Assembly: GCF_025024155.1 (NCBI RefSeq)
Contig: NW_026251724.1
Coordinates: 310,001-374,000 of the forward strand
DNA: 64,000 nt
Direction: 5' to 3'
Source: Gamsiella multidivaricata
Lineage: Eukaryota; Mortierellomycota; Mortierellomycetes; Mortierellales; Mortierellaceae
Below, one piece after another: positions 12,708-22,789 of the stretch; the stretch's first letter is position 1; every line of letters begins with the position of its first letter. The notes under the pieces are model-generated. The model worked only from the letters and a program-made list of their open reading frames with translations, was not told the DNA's origin and did not search any database. Made by a program: the position numbers and the translations under genes.

Positions 12708-13783
12708 TTATGAGTCGTCCTCGCCCTCTTCTGGCTCTAGTCCGTCGTCGACTATAAGAAGAAAAGAGAGAGAGAGAGAGAAAAGACATGGTCAGTAGGG
12801 GATCATTGTTGCACTGTCTAGGAAGAAATTAGCCTGCTGTGCAAATTGTAACCTACTTCGTCGACGGAAGATCGTGATTTCCTGCTGCTTGAAGTATCGC
12901 CTATGTTCTTCATCGACCAACACGAGGTTAAGGTAGTACCTCGTCGAGAACTTCTTGTTGACTAGTATCAATGGAACAACAATGGATAGAATGTCAGCCC
13001 TTGAATGATTTTCATAATCAACGTGTCCGTCCTTGGTCCTGACGTGCAGTCGCCCACATACCCTCTCTGAACGTCGGTGTGAGCTCAAAGCCGCCCAAGA
13101 AGAGGCGGATAGGGATGGTCTCGCCCCTGACAGGGGCACCATCCATGATCTCGAATTTGGTAATGGTCTCGCTTTCATTGTACTGGTTCGGTGCCGCACC
13201 TGTGGTCTCCCGACGGATGATGGACAGTTCCATGTGTTTGATCTTTATACGGACAAGTAAAAAGTAAATCTTGCCGACGATAACGTCCTTTAAATGGTAT
13301 CTATATCAAAGGTTTGCGAATCAGTATTGGGAACCATATCCAGCCGGAAAGCAAAGCAAAAAAAAAAAAAAAAAAAAAAAGATAACAAAGGATAACAAAG
13401 AAGGACGTACTTGGATCGGTTGTATTCGAACTCGATATGTAAACAATCCTCGATACCGACCTCCATCTTGATCGAGTTGTTGGCGTTCTCGGAGGGCATG
13501 ACATAGGAGTAAACCCAGATGTCGCGCTCCTTGACGACATCTGCGAGACGCCGGAGGATCGTCACCCGGACAAAGTATCGCAGCTTGACATTGATTCCAT
13601 GATAGCTTTCGTACATCTTTTCCACATTCTTGAATTCAAAGTCATAGGTCGTGCTCGCGCGCAGTTCTCCAGGCACAGCGAGGTCCTGCTGCAAGGACGA
13701 GAACTCGTAGTGGTTTCCTCGATCATAAAACAACTCTGTATAGCACCAACATCAATATCAGTCATGAGAGGGGAGAGAGAGAG

Positions 13784-13816
<33 letters not shown>

Positions 13817-14348
13817 GAAGAGAGCGCGTGAGCAACTGCTGTGTCTGTGACCGACCGAGCCCCCCACGTTCCATGAGAGGGTCTCTGAGTTGACAGTTTG
13901 CAGGGTTTGGTTGTTTACCAATGTTGCCGACAAATTCGACCCTGATGCCGTTGTGTTCCAGTTTCTTGCCATCCTTGACACGGATTTGGATCTATAGCAC
14001 CGTCAGAGGGGAGGGAAGCCAGAGAAAACATATTGTGAGAGAGCAATTTGGAAGAAAGAGAGACTTTTGGGCATGGATACGCCTTTTTTTTTTTTTTTTT
14101 TGCTGACCTTTCCTGAAACGCTCTCGCCATCAAAGTAGAGAGGGAACTTTTCCCTCCTGTCTTTGTCGACCTTGACCTCGACCATCTTCCGGTTCTCCTC
14201 GCCCTTGAAGGCGATTTGAATATCGACCGGTGCTGAGAAACCAAAAAGATTCTTAGGACATGTGTGTATCATGGTTAGCCCAGTGAAAAAAGTACACGGA
14301 AAAAAAGTGAAAAAACCGCTGGTCTGATCCACTTACTGCTACTGACAT
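12708..14348 (-). CDS. VPS26: Retromer subunit VPS26
   Basis: Seven exons in coding order: 14348-14337, 14251-14108, 13991-13919, 13735-13411, 13300-13062, 12961-12857, 12751-12708; 313 residues. VPS26 is the arrestin-like subunit of the VPS26-VPS29-VPS35 retromer, which recycles cargo from endosomes to the Golgi. The whole length is family-like: LFYDGESVSGK-type motif (here YFDGESVSGK), RLEHxGIRVEFVG-type segment, PGELRASTTYDFEFKNVEK, KMEVGIEDCLHIEFEYN, YHLKDVIVGKIYFLLVRIKI, EIMDGAPVRGETIPIRLFL and RRYFKQQEI. The first exon encodes only MSVA and the last 15 codons give an acidic tail. The intron after ESVSGK has an atypical GTCAGC donor. Convergent with ATE1 (214 bp between stops). Introns carry homopolymer tracts. 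Confidence 0.95.
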
Positions 14349-16736
14349 GGTATGGGTTGTCAAGGGAGGTTGTCTGCAGTGTGGAGTAAGACGAGGTTGG
14401 GGAGGAGGAATGAGGAAAAGAAGTAAGTGAATGGGAACTTGCCTTTTTGCGAGCCCCTGTCGCTCTCTCAATTTTTACGCGAGAGGAAGGGGTAGTGCAA
14501 AGCAACGGCTGCATGGCAAATGACCTGGAAATGTGACGTCTATCTGCTTGGTGGCAAACCTCTCGTTGTCTTGATCCTTTGTTTTCATCATCATCTCATT
14601 AGTAACATTACGCCATCGCTCTTCAGCACTCATGGACACTCATGGACACTCATGGACACTCATGGACACTCATGGACACTCATGGACGCTCATGGACACT
14701 CATGGACATCGTCAGACAGGCACAACAATAAAGCAAACACAGATTCTATCCATAACTATCGCCAGAGTTGTCTCGTGTCCACGGATATCCCCTTCGCCTT
14801 TGTAAAGCTGACCACTACCGAACCCTGGTTGATGATAGTCTTCACATACGACGAGCGTCCTTCATTTTATTGCTATGCAATATCCTATGAAAAGGACACG
14901 ATGAGAGTCGAACAGAGATCTGACAGGGTGAAGGCGGTGTGTTGCAGTTCCCATGAATGAATTGGACGCTTTTCCTATCTTTCGTGCTCTTTCTTATTCT
15001 TTCATGGATCTCCCAATGTTATGCTTCATGGAACCTATCCACTGCTCATATTCATTCACCGCAGTTGTTTCGCTGGACTATAACAGCATACGGATCAGCA
15101 CAACCAGTTCAAGGAAGAGAAATCCAGCATAGATAGTATCGGTCATGGATGGGCAGGATTGGAGGGACGCGTGGCGCTGTCAATGACTGTAATTGAACTG
15201 TTGCGCCTATGACGATAATTTGCAACGATGCTGAGGGACAAAAATTAGGAACAGTTGTTCCATGGACCGATGAGGCTCGTAAGAAAAGTTTTCAATCGGA
15301 TGGATACATCGCACCCTTTGCAGGACAATATCTCGTGTTCGTTTTCTTTATCCTCATTACCTCCATGACTTTTTCTTTTCTTTCCTTTTCTATCTCTCCT
15401 TTTCGCTCAGCGAATGGTGCAGGAGTTGATCTTGTTATGTCTTGCATACTTCCTGGCATCTGAATCCTTTGTTTGCTTCAAGAGGATATTGGTTAATTGG
15501 GCGCACGGGAATGGTTCGTTGAATAAGGGGCACGCGACATGGGTGCTTCAATATCGGGTGGCCACACCACTCCATATTTTTTTTTCTTTGTCCCTAATGA
15601 TGTGACATATAAAGGCATGTTTGAACGTCCCAGCTCTCTGCATTTCTTCCGTTCATATCACACAGGTCGTTCGCCGTTGACCCCGGCTGGACATTGGGCT
15701 GAGCAGAACACAGATCGGTGCTCCCTGGAAAAGTGACTCACGATGGGATACAAGACCCTGAATCTCGAATACGTGTGGCACGCGCTCTTTTTTTCATTTT
15801 GCCCAAAAAAAATCGCCTTTGCCCCTTCCCTCGAGAATCAAGGCCGTTCAGCCCTCTTCAACGTCTTTCTCTTTAACATGCAGCATTATTTTCGCCTCTA
15901 GGCCTTGCCGATTGGTGATTTGTTTTTCTGCTGGAAAAGGGAGCACTGAAGTGTATCTGTGGATCGGGTTCATGTTCAGGTTCAGCTGGGTGTCGATGTC
16001 CCGATAACGAGATGTGCTGGTGGATAGAAACAGAGGGGCGACATGATGATTTACAAAAGCTGAAGGGACCCTCTTATTATTTTATTTTCTTCATTGTACT
16101 CTCGATGCATTTACACAGTGCACACTTGCAGTGAATCATCATATTCATTATAAACACCACTGGAAAAAAGAAGAAAAAAAAGAAAAAAGGCAAAAAAAAG
16201 AGGCTTTTGAGATCGGATGTGCAGTCGATTTGACGATCGGATGTGGAGCAGGCCTCCTTCCCTCATTAGGGTATCAGAGGCCTGGGATTGAAAAAATACC
16301 CCGAGCGAGGCGGGCCCATTGTACCTCTCACAGTTGATTTGGCATTGTATTTTGGGAGGGACTATCAAGATATAGGAGTCAGGATAGCTGGACCAGCTGT
16401 TTACAGCCCTACCCGAGATACTTCTTCCGCCAGCTCATTCCCCATGTTTCAGTCTTGCTTTTGCCGCCAACAAGCTGCCAGTCAGACCAATCCCTCCTCC
16501 TCCACCATTCAGCGCAAGAGGAGAAGAGGGCGTCAGTAGCCAAAAAAAGGATAAAAGGACGCATTGGCCCACAGCGGGTCCTTGATTCATCATATCCATT
16601 CGATCTTCACACTGATATATATCCTCTCGCATCTCGCCTCTCTCTCACCCCTCCCTTCTTTCCTCTTCCCGCCTCTAACATCAACACGGCAAACAACACC
16701 ACCACCACAACTACAGCAACCATAACTACAACCACA
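14349..16736. other. Non-coding 2.4-kb interval
   Basis: No frame here has recognisable domains or plausible splicing to neighbours. It contains the VPS26 promoter, the 10-bp minisatellite at 14631-14708 and, towards the right, the leader of the next gene with TATA-like GATATATAT at about 16613. An A/G-rich patch lies at 16159-16203. Confidence 0.5.
14631..14708 (+). repeat. 10-bp minisatellite, about 7.8 copies of CATGGACACT
   Basis: The unit CATGGACACT is repeated head-to-tail with one C-to-G-type variant (CATGGACGCT) in copy six and a truncated last copy. Because 10 is not a multiple of 3 the repeat rotates through all frames and yields a spurious HGHSWTLMD-like peptide. It lies about 280 bp upstream of the VPS26 start codon, in its divergent flank. 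Confidence 0.9.
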
Positions 16737-17348
16737 ATGGATTTCTTTGCCCAAGCATACGACAACGGACCCAAGTCCGAGAATGTCCTCTACTCCAAAG
16801 ACTCGCCTCTGCACTCTCCAAAGGCACCGAACGAGGGCGTTTGCCAAGGCTATGGATCCGAGCTCAACGCCCATCTCCGTCGAGCATCCTCGGGGCTCGA
16901 GTCAGACGTACCTCGTCTCCAGCCCGGCGTCCTTGGCCATTTCCTCCATCGACATCATCATCAAAACCATGAAGATATCGGTCGCGTCTCACCCTTGCCC
17001 ATGAGCGGTGTCCACCTCTTTGGAGGACACTCGTACTTTTCCTTGGCCAGAACAGCTTCACCCGTTCAAGAGCTGCCCACAAAACCAGAGTCCCACAGTA
17101 CTGCAGAGGGTAACTCGCCGCGGGTGCTACTCAGTCGACGTACTTCGGTTTCGAACCCCTGTCTGCTGCACCACACCAACTCGAACGGTGATGGAGTGGT
17201 CCGACCTCCAGTCATGCCTCGCTCCGTGAGCTCGGGCTCACATCAGTCTCACGAGGCGCCTCTTTCACCCAAGAACGAGAAGGGTGCGACTGCGGCCGCG
17301 GGCCAACATGAGCCGGCCATTATGGAGGGCCGGGAGCTGCGCCTGTAA
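16737..17348 (+). CDS. Unknown Ser/Pro/His-rich protein with PKA-like sites
   Basis: A single uninterrupted ATG-to-stop frame of 203 residues. The ATG is in good context (CCACAATGG) after a CA-rich leader, which is why I chose it over non-ATG codons further upstream. I recognise no domain. Two basophilic kinase consensus sites (LRRASS and SRRTSVS) and several Ser/Thr-Pro pairs suggest a phosphorylated, mostly disordered protein; a HRHHHQNH stretch lies mid-protein. No signal peptide or membrane segment. A polyadenylation-type AATAAA followed by an A run lies at 17599. Being a single-exon gene is unusual in this window, but stop-free length and codon regularity support it. Confidence 0.6.
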   Translation: MDFFAQAYDNGPKSENVLYSKDSPLHSPKAPNEGVCQGYGSELNAHLRRASSGLESDVPRLQPGVLGHFLHRHHHQNHEDIGRVSPLPMSGVHLFGGHSYFSLARTASPVQELPTKPESHSTAEGNSPRVLLSRRTSVSNPCLLHHTNSNGDGVVRPPVMPRSVSSGSHQSHEAPLSPKNEKGATAAAGQHEPAIMEGRELRL

Positions 17349-18548
17349 AGACGAGATAAGCCAAGGCAAATCAAGACAGACAAGCGAGTGAATTGATTGA
17401 AGGATGACCCAGACAATGAAGACAAGTAGTGTAACAGGCATTTCTTGTTCAACAAGTGCATGTGCCTACACTCCTCGTAGCTCGCTTCCCAGGTTTATCT
17501 CGCACTTTCTATCTGTACTATATCCGATGCTGGGTTATCCACGCCTCGTACATCTCCATTCATCTATCTGCTATGTGTCATCAACTGTACATACCTTAAT
17601 AAAAAAAAAAAAAAGTGATGTGTAAAATGTATCTACGATAGATCTGCCTTGAAAGATAGCGTCATGTTAGGCCGACTGCAATGCTGAACCAAAAAGAAAC
17701 CAGCGGTCCGAGTCCAACGGCAGTCCAAGGTGCGCATGCAAGGTGCATGCTATGTCACCTATCACGCATTGTTGAATCGTAGGGGCCAAGCATTGGTCTT
17801 ATCTCTGCATGGAGTGAGGGGTGGAAGAGAGAGGAAAGAGGGGAGGCCATTGCGATTGGCCAGTGCGTGTCTCTGACACGAAACACTTCAGACCAAGAAA
17901 GTAGCGTGGGGCAGTGACACATATTTGGTCGATGCTGTGGTCGATGTCAAAGCTGTTGATGCCCTAGTTCTTATTGGTCCTCCTAGGAAGTATGGAGCTA
18001 GCATAACGGCGGCCTTGGTGAGGCCTTGAAGTGCTGGTCTACTAGCGTTCCCTTTTCCAGGATTAATCGACACGGCCTTCTGGGAATAAGGTTTGGTTTG
18101 TGGAAAAAATAAAAAAGCGATCGAAAACAAAAAAAAAGGACGCGTTGGCTGCTGACGAATAAGTCGTCAGCCAACCCTGGGGGCCAACCTGGGGAGCCAG
18201 CCTTTTGTGCCAATGAGATAGAGGGGAGTGGCGATTGAGCGGGAGAGGGGGGACAGCAAAGATGTTCTCGGGGCATCAGGGTATGGTATGACCATGATAT
18301 GATACTATATTGATTCATGTTTAAAGGCATATAGCCCGTTCTGATCCACGATCCACAGCTGCAAGAAGTTGTACTCGTCATCCTCATTTCCAGTGCTCTC
18401 ACATACAAGATCGATCCGATGCACAACGACCGAAGGCTGTAGAAACAGAAGACAAGCCAGCAAACGTATAAAAAGACAGATCATCCCTTCACCCACACAC
18501 ACCTCACCCACATACTCTTCTTCACACTCTTTTCTTCATACATTAAAA
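17349..18548. other. Intergenic region before the MAPEG gene
   Basis: Holds the 3' end of the preceding gene (AATAAA with an A run near 17599-17614) and the promoter of the MAPEG gene. No supported coding sequence was found on either strand. Confidence 0.5.
18467..18475 (+). promoter_or_regulatory. TATA box of the MAPEG gene
   Basis: TATAAAAAG lies 82 bp before the ATG at 18549, an ordinary fungal spacing with a short CA-rich leader between them. Confidence 0.5.
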
Positions 18549-19104
18549 ATGATTATCGACATCTCCAACCAATACGGCTATGTATGCATCGATTTCTTTC
18601 TATGCATTCTCTTCCCACGCTGCTTATCCAGTGACCCTCACGGCATTCCATAACTAACCCCGTCCCTCACTTTATATCTCACTCTCCTAATAGACTCTCG
18701 CCGTCTCGGTCGCCTCGACCATCCTCGTTACAGCGCTCGGCTTCAAGGTCGGCAGCTACCGCCAGATCGCAGGTGTGCCCCTCCCCAACATGTACGCCGA
18801 TGACGCCGAGGCCCGCAAGGACAAGAAGAAGATGATCTTCAACTGCAAGCAGCGTGTCCACCAGAACACCCTCGAGGGCTTTGCCCCCTACCTGGTTTCG
18901 CTTTTGGTCGCTGGTCTCCGTTACCCCATTGCCGCCCCCGCCCTGGGCTCGGTCTGGATGTTGGGTCGTATGGCTTACAGTGTCGGATACACCAGTGGTG
19001 ACCCAGCCAAGCGTCAGATGGGTGTCTGGGGACATATTGGAGATATCGGTCTGTTGGCCTTGACCGGAAAGATCGCCTATGATATGATCATGGCTTCCTT
19101 CTAA
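18549..19104 (+). CDS. MAPEG-family microsomal glutathione S-transferase (MGST3-like)
   Basis: Two exons, 18549-18581 and 18694-19104, 147 residues, close to the 150 residues of MGST3. MAPEG proteins are trimeric four-helix membrane enzymes of the ER that use glutathione for conjugation or peroxide reduction. Visible features are the first hydrophobic helix (TLAVSVASTILVTALGF), the conserved FNCKQRVHQNTLE segment after helix 1, a second helix with YLVSLLVAGLRYP, and GRMAYSVGY, the usual Arg/Tyr active-site motif region. The start gives only MIIDISNQYGY before the intron, which is normal for fungal members. The TATA box is 82 bp upstream. Convergent with PIG-P, 288 bp between stops. Substrate cannot be told from sequence. 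Confidence 0.88.
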
Positions 19105-19392
19105 GGAGATCACCGGCAAAATTTTGTATTACCACATTTAATCTAGATCCGAAACAGAAAATATATATTTTTTTCTTGCCCATTAAAATCGACGGATGCA
19201 GCGTAGCTGTGGCCCCCGAGTAATGAAAAAGCACGGTCATAAAAAGTCGCAGAACGATATCTTGAGCAGGGATCAAAGACATAGAACGAGCAGGAGGTTT
19301 CATTTCTCACTTTTTTTTTATTTTATTTTATTACAAAAGTGAGGTTTCACACCAAGACTAGAGCATTGACTCTGCAGACTTTCCGAACAGAC

Positions 19393-20332
19393 TCAGATCT
19401 CGGCAGGATCGTCCCAATCGCTCAAGTTCGCGTCGTCAAAATACGACCCATCATCACGATCCACATCGTCATCGTCGTCTTCATTGAAATCGAATTCGTC
19501 GCCTTCTTCCTCCTCATCGGAAATACCCTCGATATGCTGGTATAGACACGCATTCACCATCCCAATCGGGATATCCATCAAGTCCGGTACAAAATCGTCC
19601 GTCATGGACGATGCCGAGTTCATCGTATGGAATGGGTTCGCGTGTTCGTCTATTGAAGGGAAAAAAAAAAGCACTAAGAAGTTAAGAAGAGTGTTGGAGT
19701 GTGCTAGGTTAAAAAGAGTTACTGATTTTTACAGTGTCGAAAATGCAAGATGTAATTCAGAGAAGGACCTTGCCTGTGATGGTCTGAAAGGAATCGAAGG
19801 GTGCGGTGTTATACAAGTTAATGGCGAAAAACGCGATGTAGAGATAGATGATCAGCACGAATAGCCAGATCGGTAGCGCCAGAGACCAGTACCTAAATTA
19901 GACATCTTATCAGTGTTTTGTGTCAAAGATTGTACAGCCTGCGGAAGTCCAATACAACATCTTGACATACTTGCTGGGATAGTAGGTAATACCCATGGAA
20001 TCTAGGACCTCTTTTGGAAGATATGCCCATCCCAGATACATTGCTGTCAGGGCAAAAAAAAAAAAAAAAAAAAAAAAGCAAGCAGGCAAAGCAACGAATG
20101 AACGAACGAACGAACGAACAGAATCCTTGTCAGCCAACAAACTCCTGTTATTTACTTCATTGATATTTATTGAGCAGAAAAACGACCAAGATATTATGCA
20201 CTTGCCATAGGTGATCCCGGAGACGAGATAAAGCACAAAACCGTAGTACTCATATGTCGGTGTTTTTGTCAATGTTGTCGGTAATGAATCGTCCATAGGC
20301 GTCGTGTATATGTCCGGTGGTCTACGTTTCAT
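19393..20332 (-). CDS. GPI19: GPI-GlcNAc transferase subunit P (PIG-P/GPI19)
   Basis: Four exons: 20332-20206, 20043-19971, 19892-19774, 19649-19393; 191 residues. PIG-P is a small two-helix ER subunit of the complex that adds GlcNAc to phosphatidylinositol, the first step of GPI-anchor synthesis. Signatures are EYYGFVLYLVSGITY (helix 1), WAYLPKEVLDSMGITYYPSKYW, the second helix ALPIWLFVLIIYLYIAFF, and the terminal INLYNTAPFDSFQTITDEHA. A strongly acidic tail follows. Introns 1 and 3 use GC donors (GCAAGT at 20205, GCAAGG at 19773), each followed by an AG that restores the family frame. The ATG is the first in frame; an upstream exon cannot be excluded. It is functionally linked to the GPI-anchored CotH proteins encoded at 47-58 kb. 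Confidence 0.92.
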
Positions 20333-20554
20333 TTCCCCAAAGTCAATGGGTCGTCATGGAAAACCGTTTTTCGTAAAATTTGTAGATGGTATCCACGACA
20401 GCGAAAGAACAAGAAGGCGATCATGGACATCCTGATGTGTTCGCTTACTGGATTTGCCCACTCAAGGCTCGTGCATGCTGCACTGTCGGCTTGTAAAAGG
20501 GTATTGCTTTCTTGGAGAGGAAGCTGCTATACGATGCTGTCCTCTTCATCCTGT

Positions 20555-20590
20555 AAAAAAAGAAAAGAATGAAAGAATGAAAGTATGAAA

Positions 20591-20621
<31 letters not shown>

Positions 20622-20721
20622 AGAAAAGAAAGAAAGAAAAGAAAAGAAAGAAAGAAAGAAAAGAAAGAAAAGAAAGAAAAGAAAGAAAGAAAAGAAAGAA
20701 AGAAAAAAAGAAAAAAAAAAG
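20555..20721 (+). repeat. GA-rich (GAAA)n microsatellite
   Basis: About 165 bases of almost pure purine on the plus strand, mainly GAAA and GAAAA units with some GAATGAAA at the left edge. It lies between PIG-P and the gene remnant. Confidence 0.9.
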
Positions 20722-21046
20722 ATCCAGGCACAGTGTCGATCGTTAGGCAGGCGAGAAACAAGTGCGGATCAAATTATTAAGGACATGGTCGGCAGGTGTT
20801 CCTGAGGCATGAATGGATAGTACGCCAAACAAGGCTGCAAAAAGAGCAACGGTTCTGGTTTTACCCTGTACTCTCGATCGGGCTAGGAAACTCAGAGTCG
20901 TCCCATGACATAAAGGCAGATCGGGCTGCGAGGTTCAGGCTTGTGTTCGGGTGTGCGAAGTGGGTTGGCTTTGATCGCCGCTGTTGGAGTGAGGCCAGGG
21001 TGTTGATGGGATTGTAGTGTGCTCCTGAGGATGAAGAAGACCCATG

Positions 21047-21124
21047 TCCTGGTCCTGGTCCTGGTCCTGGTGATGGTGATGACCCTGGCCCTGACGATGA
21101 TCCTGGCCCTGACAATGATCCTGG
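21047..21124 (+). repeat. TCCTGG hexamer repeat, perfect then degenerate
   Basis: Four perfect TCCTGG units (21047-21070) are followed by degenerate CCTGGCCCTGA-type units to about 21124. The minus-strand frame through it reads Pro-Gly-Ser repeats, but I could not support a real gene there. Confidence 0.7.
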
Positions 21125-21286
21125 CGATGTGTTGCGTGTCTCCATCAGTCTTCTTCCTCTGTTACCAGTGAGCTGACCTTTCCTTCCCTCCTTTTCTGCC
21201 ACGCGTGACGTGCGTATCAGCTTCAGGATTCGAAGCGTATCCAAGTACAAGCCCATTTATCTCAAACTCTTTATAATCATTACTCT

Positions 21287-21751
21287 ATGGACGATGCTCA
21301 TCGTATTGTCGAGCGAGAGATACTGAAGCTTGGGACCCAGACGAACTTGGCTCTTTACCTCGACGGCCTTCCTTCGGAAGAAAAAGGACGCACTCAAATG
21401 CACCGAGAGAACCTTCGCAAGAAAGCTGTTGCACAGGTCAAGATCCGCAGGCTATACTGCTCAACCTGCGGCACTTTCATACACCGCGATATTATGGCAG
21501 GGCACAACATTTGCAACGTCGTTCGCAGCCATTTACTCCATCAACAACGACTGCTCTAGCTTCAACCAGTAGATAAGGACGGGCACTACCCTTGGATGCA
21601 AGATGCAAGACCGTATACAGAAGTCGGGGGGAGTAGCAGCAGCAGCAGTAGCGCAGTGGGACATGGCCAAGGGCAAGGACGAGCTAGAGGATGCAAGCGA
21701 GCAGCCTCGCCCATGGAAGGGATGGAAACCCCAGGCGCCAAGCGACTATAG
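21287..21751 (+). pseudogene. Remnant of an XPG/PIN-like nuclease plus TnpB-like zinc-ribbon protein
   Basis: An ATG frame of 90 codons stops at TAG 21557-21559 and then continues in the same frame for 63 more codons to TAG 21749-21751. Residues 1-50 (IVEREILKLGTQTNLALYLDG, then SEEK) resemble the early part of a multi-copy Mortierella family that I recall as having an XPG/FEN1-like PIN nuclease head. From about residue 51 the sequence jumps to a zinc-ribbon end: YCSTCGTFIHRDIMAGHNIC, like the CxxC...HRDxxAxxNI tail of TnpB/OrfB-type proteins. After the stop comes LQPVDKDGHYPWM and a Ser-rich tail, the usual C-terminus as I remember it. So a large middle part is missing and one sense codon, probably Tyr, is now amber. 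The family assignment is from memory and unchecked. Confidence 0.55.
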
Positions 21752-22009
21752 AGTATAGACTATAGACTATGTAGATATATGTGTGGTGTCAAAGATACAT
21801 TTGAGCCTGACTCTCAGCACTTTTTCCACCCGACGATCGTTGTTTTGTTTTCAATTTTTTCTTTTTCGGTTGTCAGCTCCTCCTTCTCCTCCCCTCCCCT
21901 CCCCCTCCTTCCTCTCCTTCCTCGCTTCTTATCCTCGCGCCCGCCTCTCTTCTTTTCTCCCTTCTTTTCCTCCACTCCTCTCCGCCTTCTCGACCTTGAC
22001 GAACGCGCC

Positions 22010-22748
22010 ATGACCAAAGCTGAAACCGAAACAACGACCTCGTCGCGTCGCTCGAATAGAGCCTCAGCCACCACCACCACTGCCACCGCGGCCGCCACAC
22101 CCACCGCCACACCTACCGCCACCACCACCACCGACGCGGCTAACACGACTGACGGCATCATTAAGCGCAAACCCGGCCGCCCTCCCGGTTCCACCAAAAC
22201 CGTGCTGGCCGCCCGCAAGGCCGCCGCCGCCGCCGCCCCAAAGACCTCAACCTCGACAGAACCCCCAAAACGTCGTGGACGCAAACCCAAATCCGCAACC
22301 ACAACGATGACTACTGAGAAGGATGTGAAGGCTGAGCCGGCAAAGCGTGGCAGGAAACGTAAGGTGGATACCGAGAACGATACGACAACGACCAACAAAA
22401 AGGCTGCGGTTGCGGTTGCGAGTGAGGGGCCAAGGAAGCGTGGTCGGCCAGCTGGATCTGGAAAGAAGGCAGCAACAGCAGCAGCAGCAGCGGCTACACC
22501 AACGACAACGGCAACGACAAAGACTGTGAAAAAGGAAGAGGCTCCTGCGGCACCTGCTGCCAAGAAGGCATCGACAACGACGACGGCAAAAGTCGCGAAG
22601 ACTGAAGGCGCAGCGGAGGATGATGTCGAGGGAGGATTCAGTGGAATCAAGTTGACGATTGAAAGATGGTATGGTCTTTCTTGCGGGACGCTGGATATGC
22701 CAAGTCATTGTGGATGTTATCTTGTACGGCAAATCGTATTGCTGACAT

Positions 22749-22789
<41 letters not shown>

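Noticed and set aside
14631..14708. CRISPR-like direct repeats
   Set aside because: Copies are contiguous with no spacers and the host is a eukaryote, so this is a minisatellite.
14520..14960. Plus-strand 146-codon frame over the minisatellite
   Set aside because: Its centre is the 10-bp repeat read in rotating frames and the ends have no similarity to anything; unlikely to be coding.
20861..21256. Minus-strand 131-codon ATG frame rich in Pro-Gly-Ser
   Set aside because: The bulk is translation of the TCCTGG repeat, no domain is recognisable and no splicing partner was found; it may only be a chance frame facing the gene remnant.
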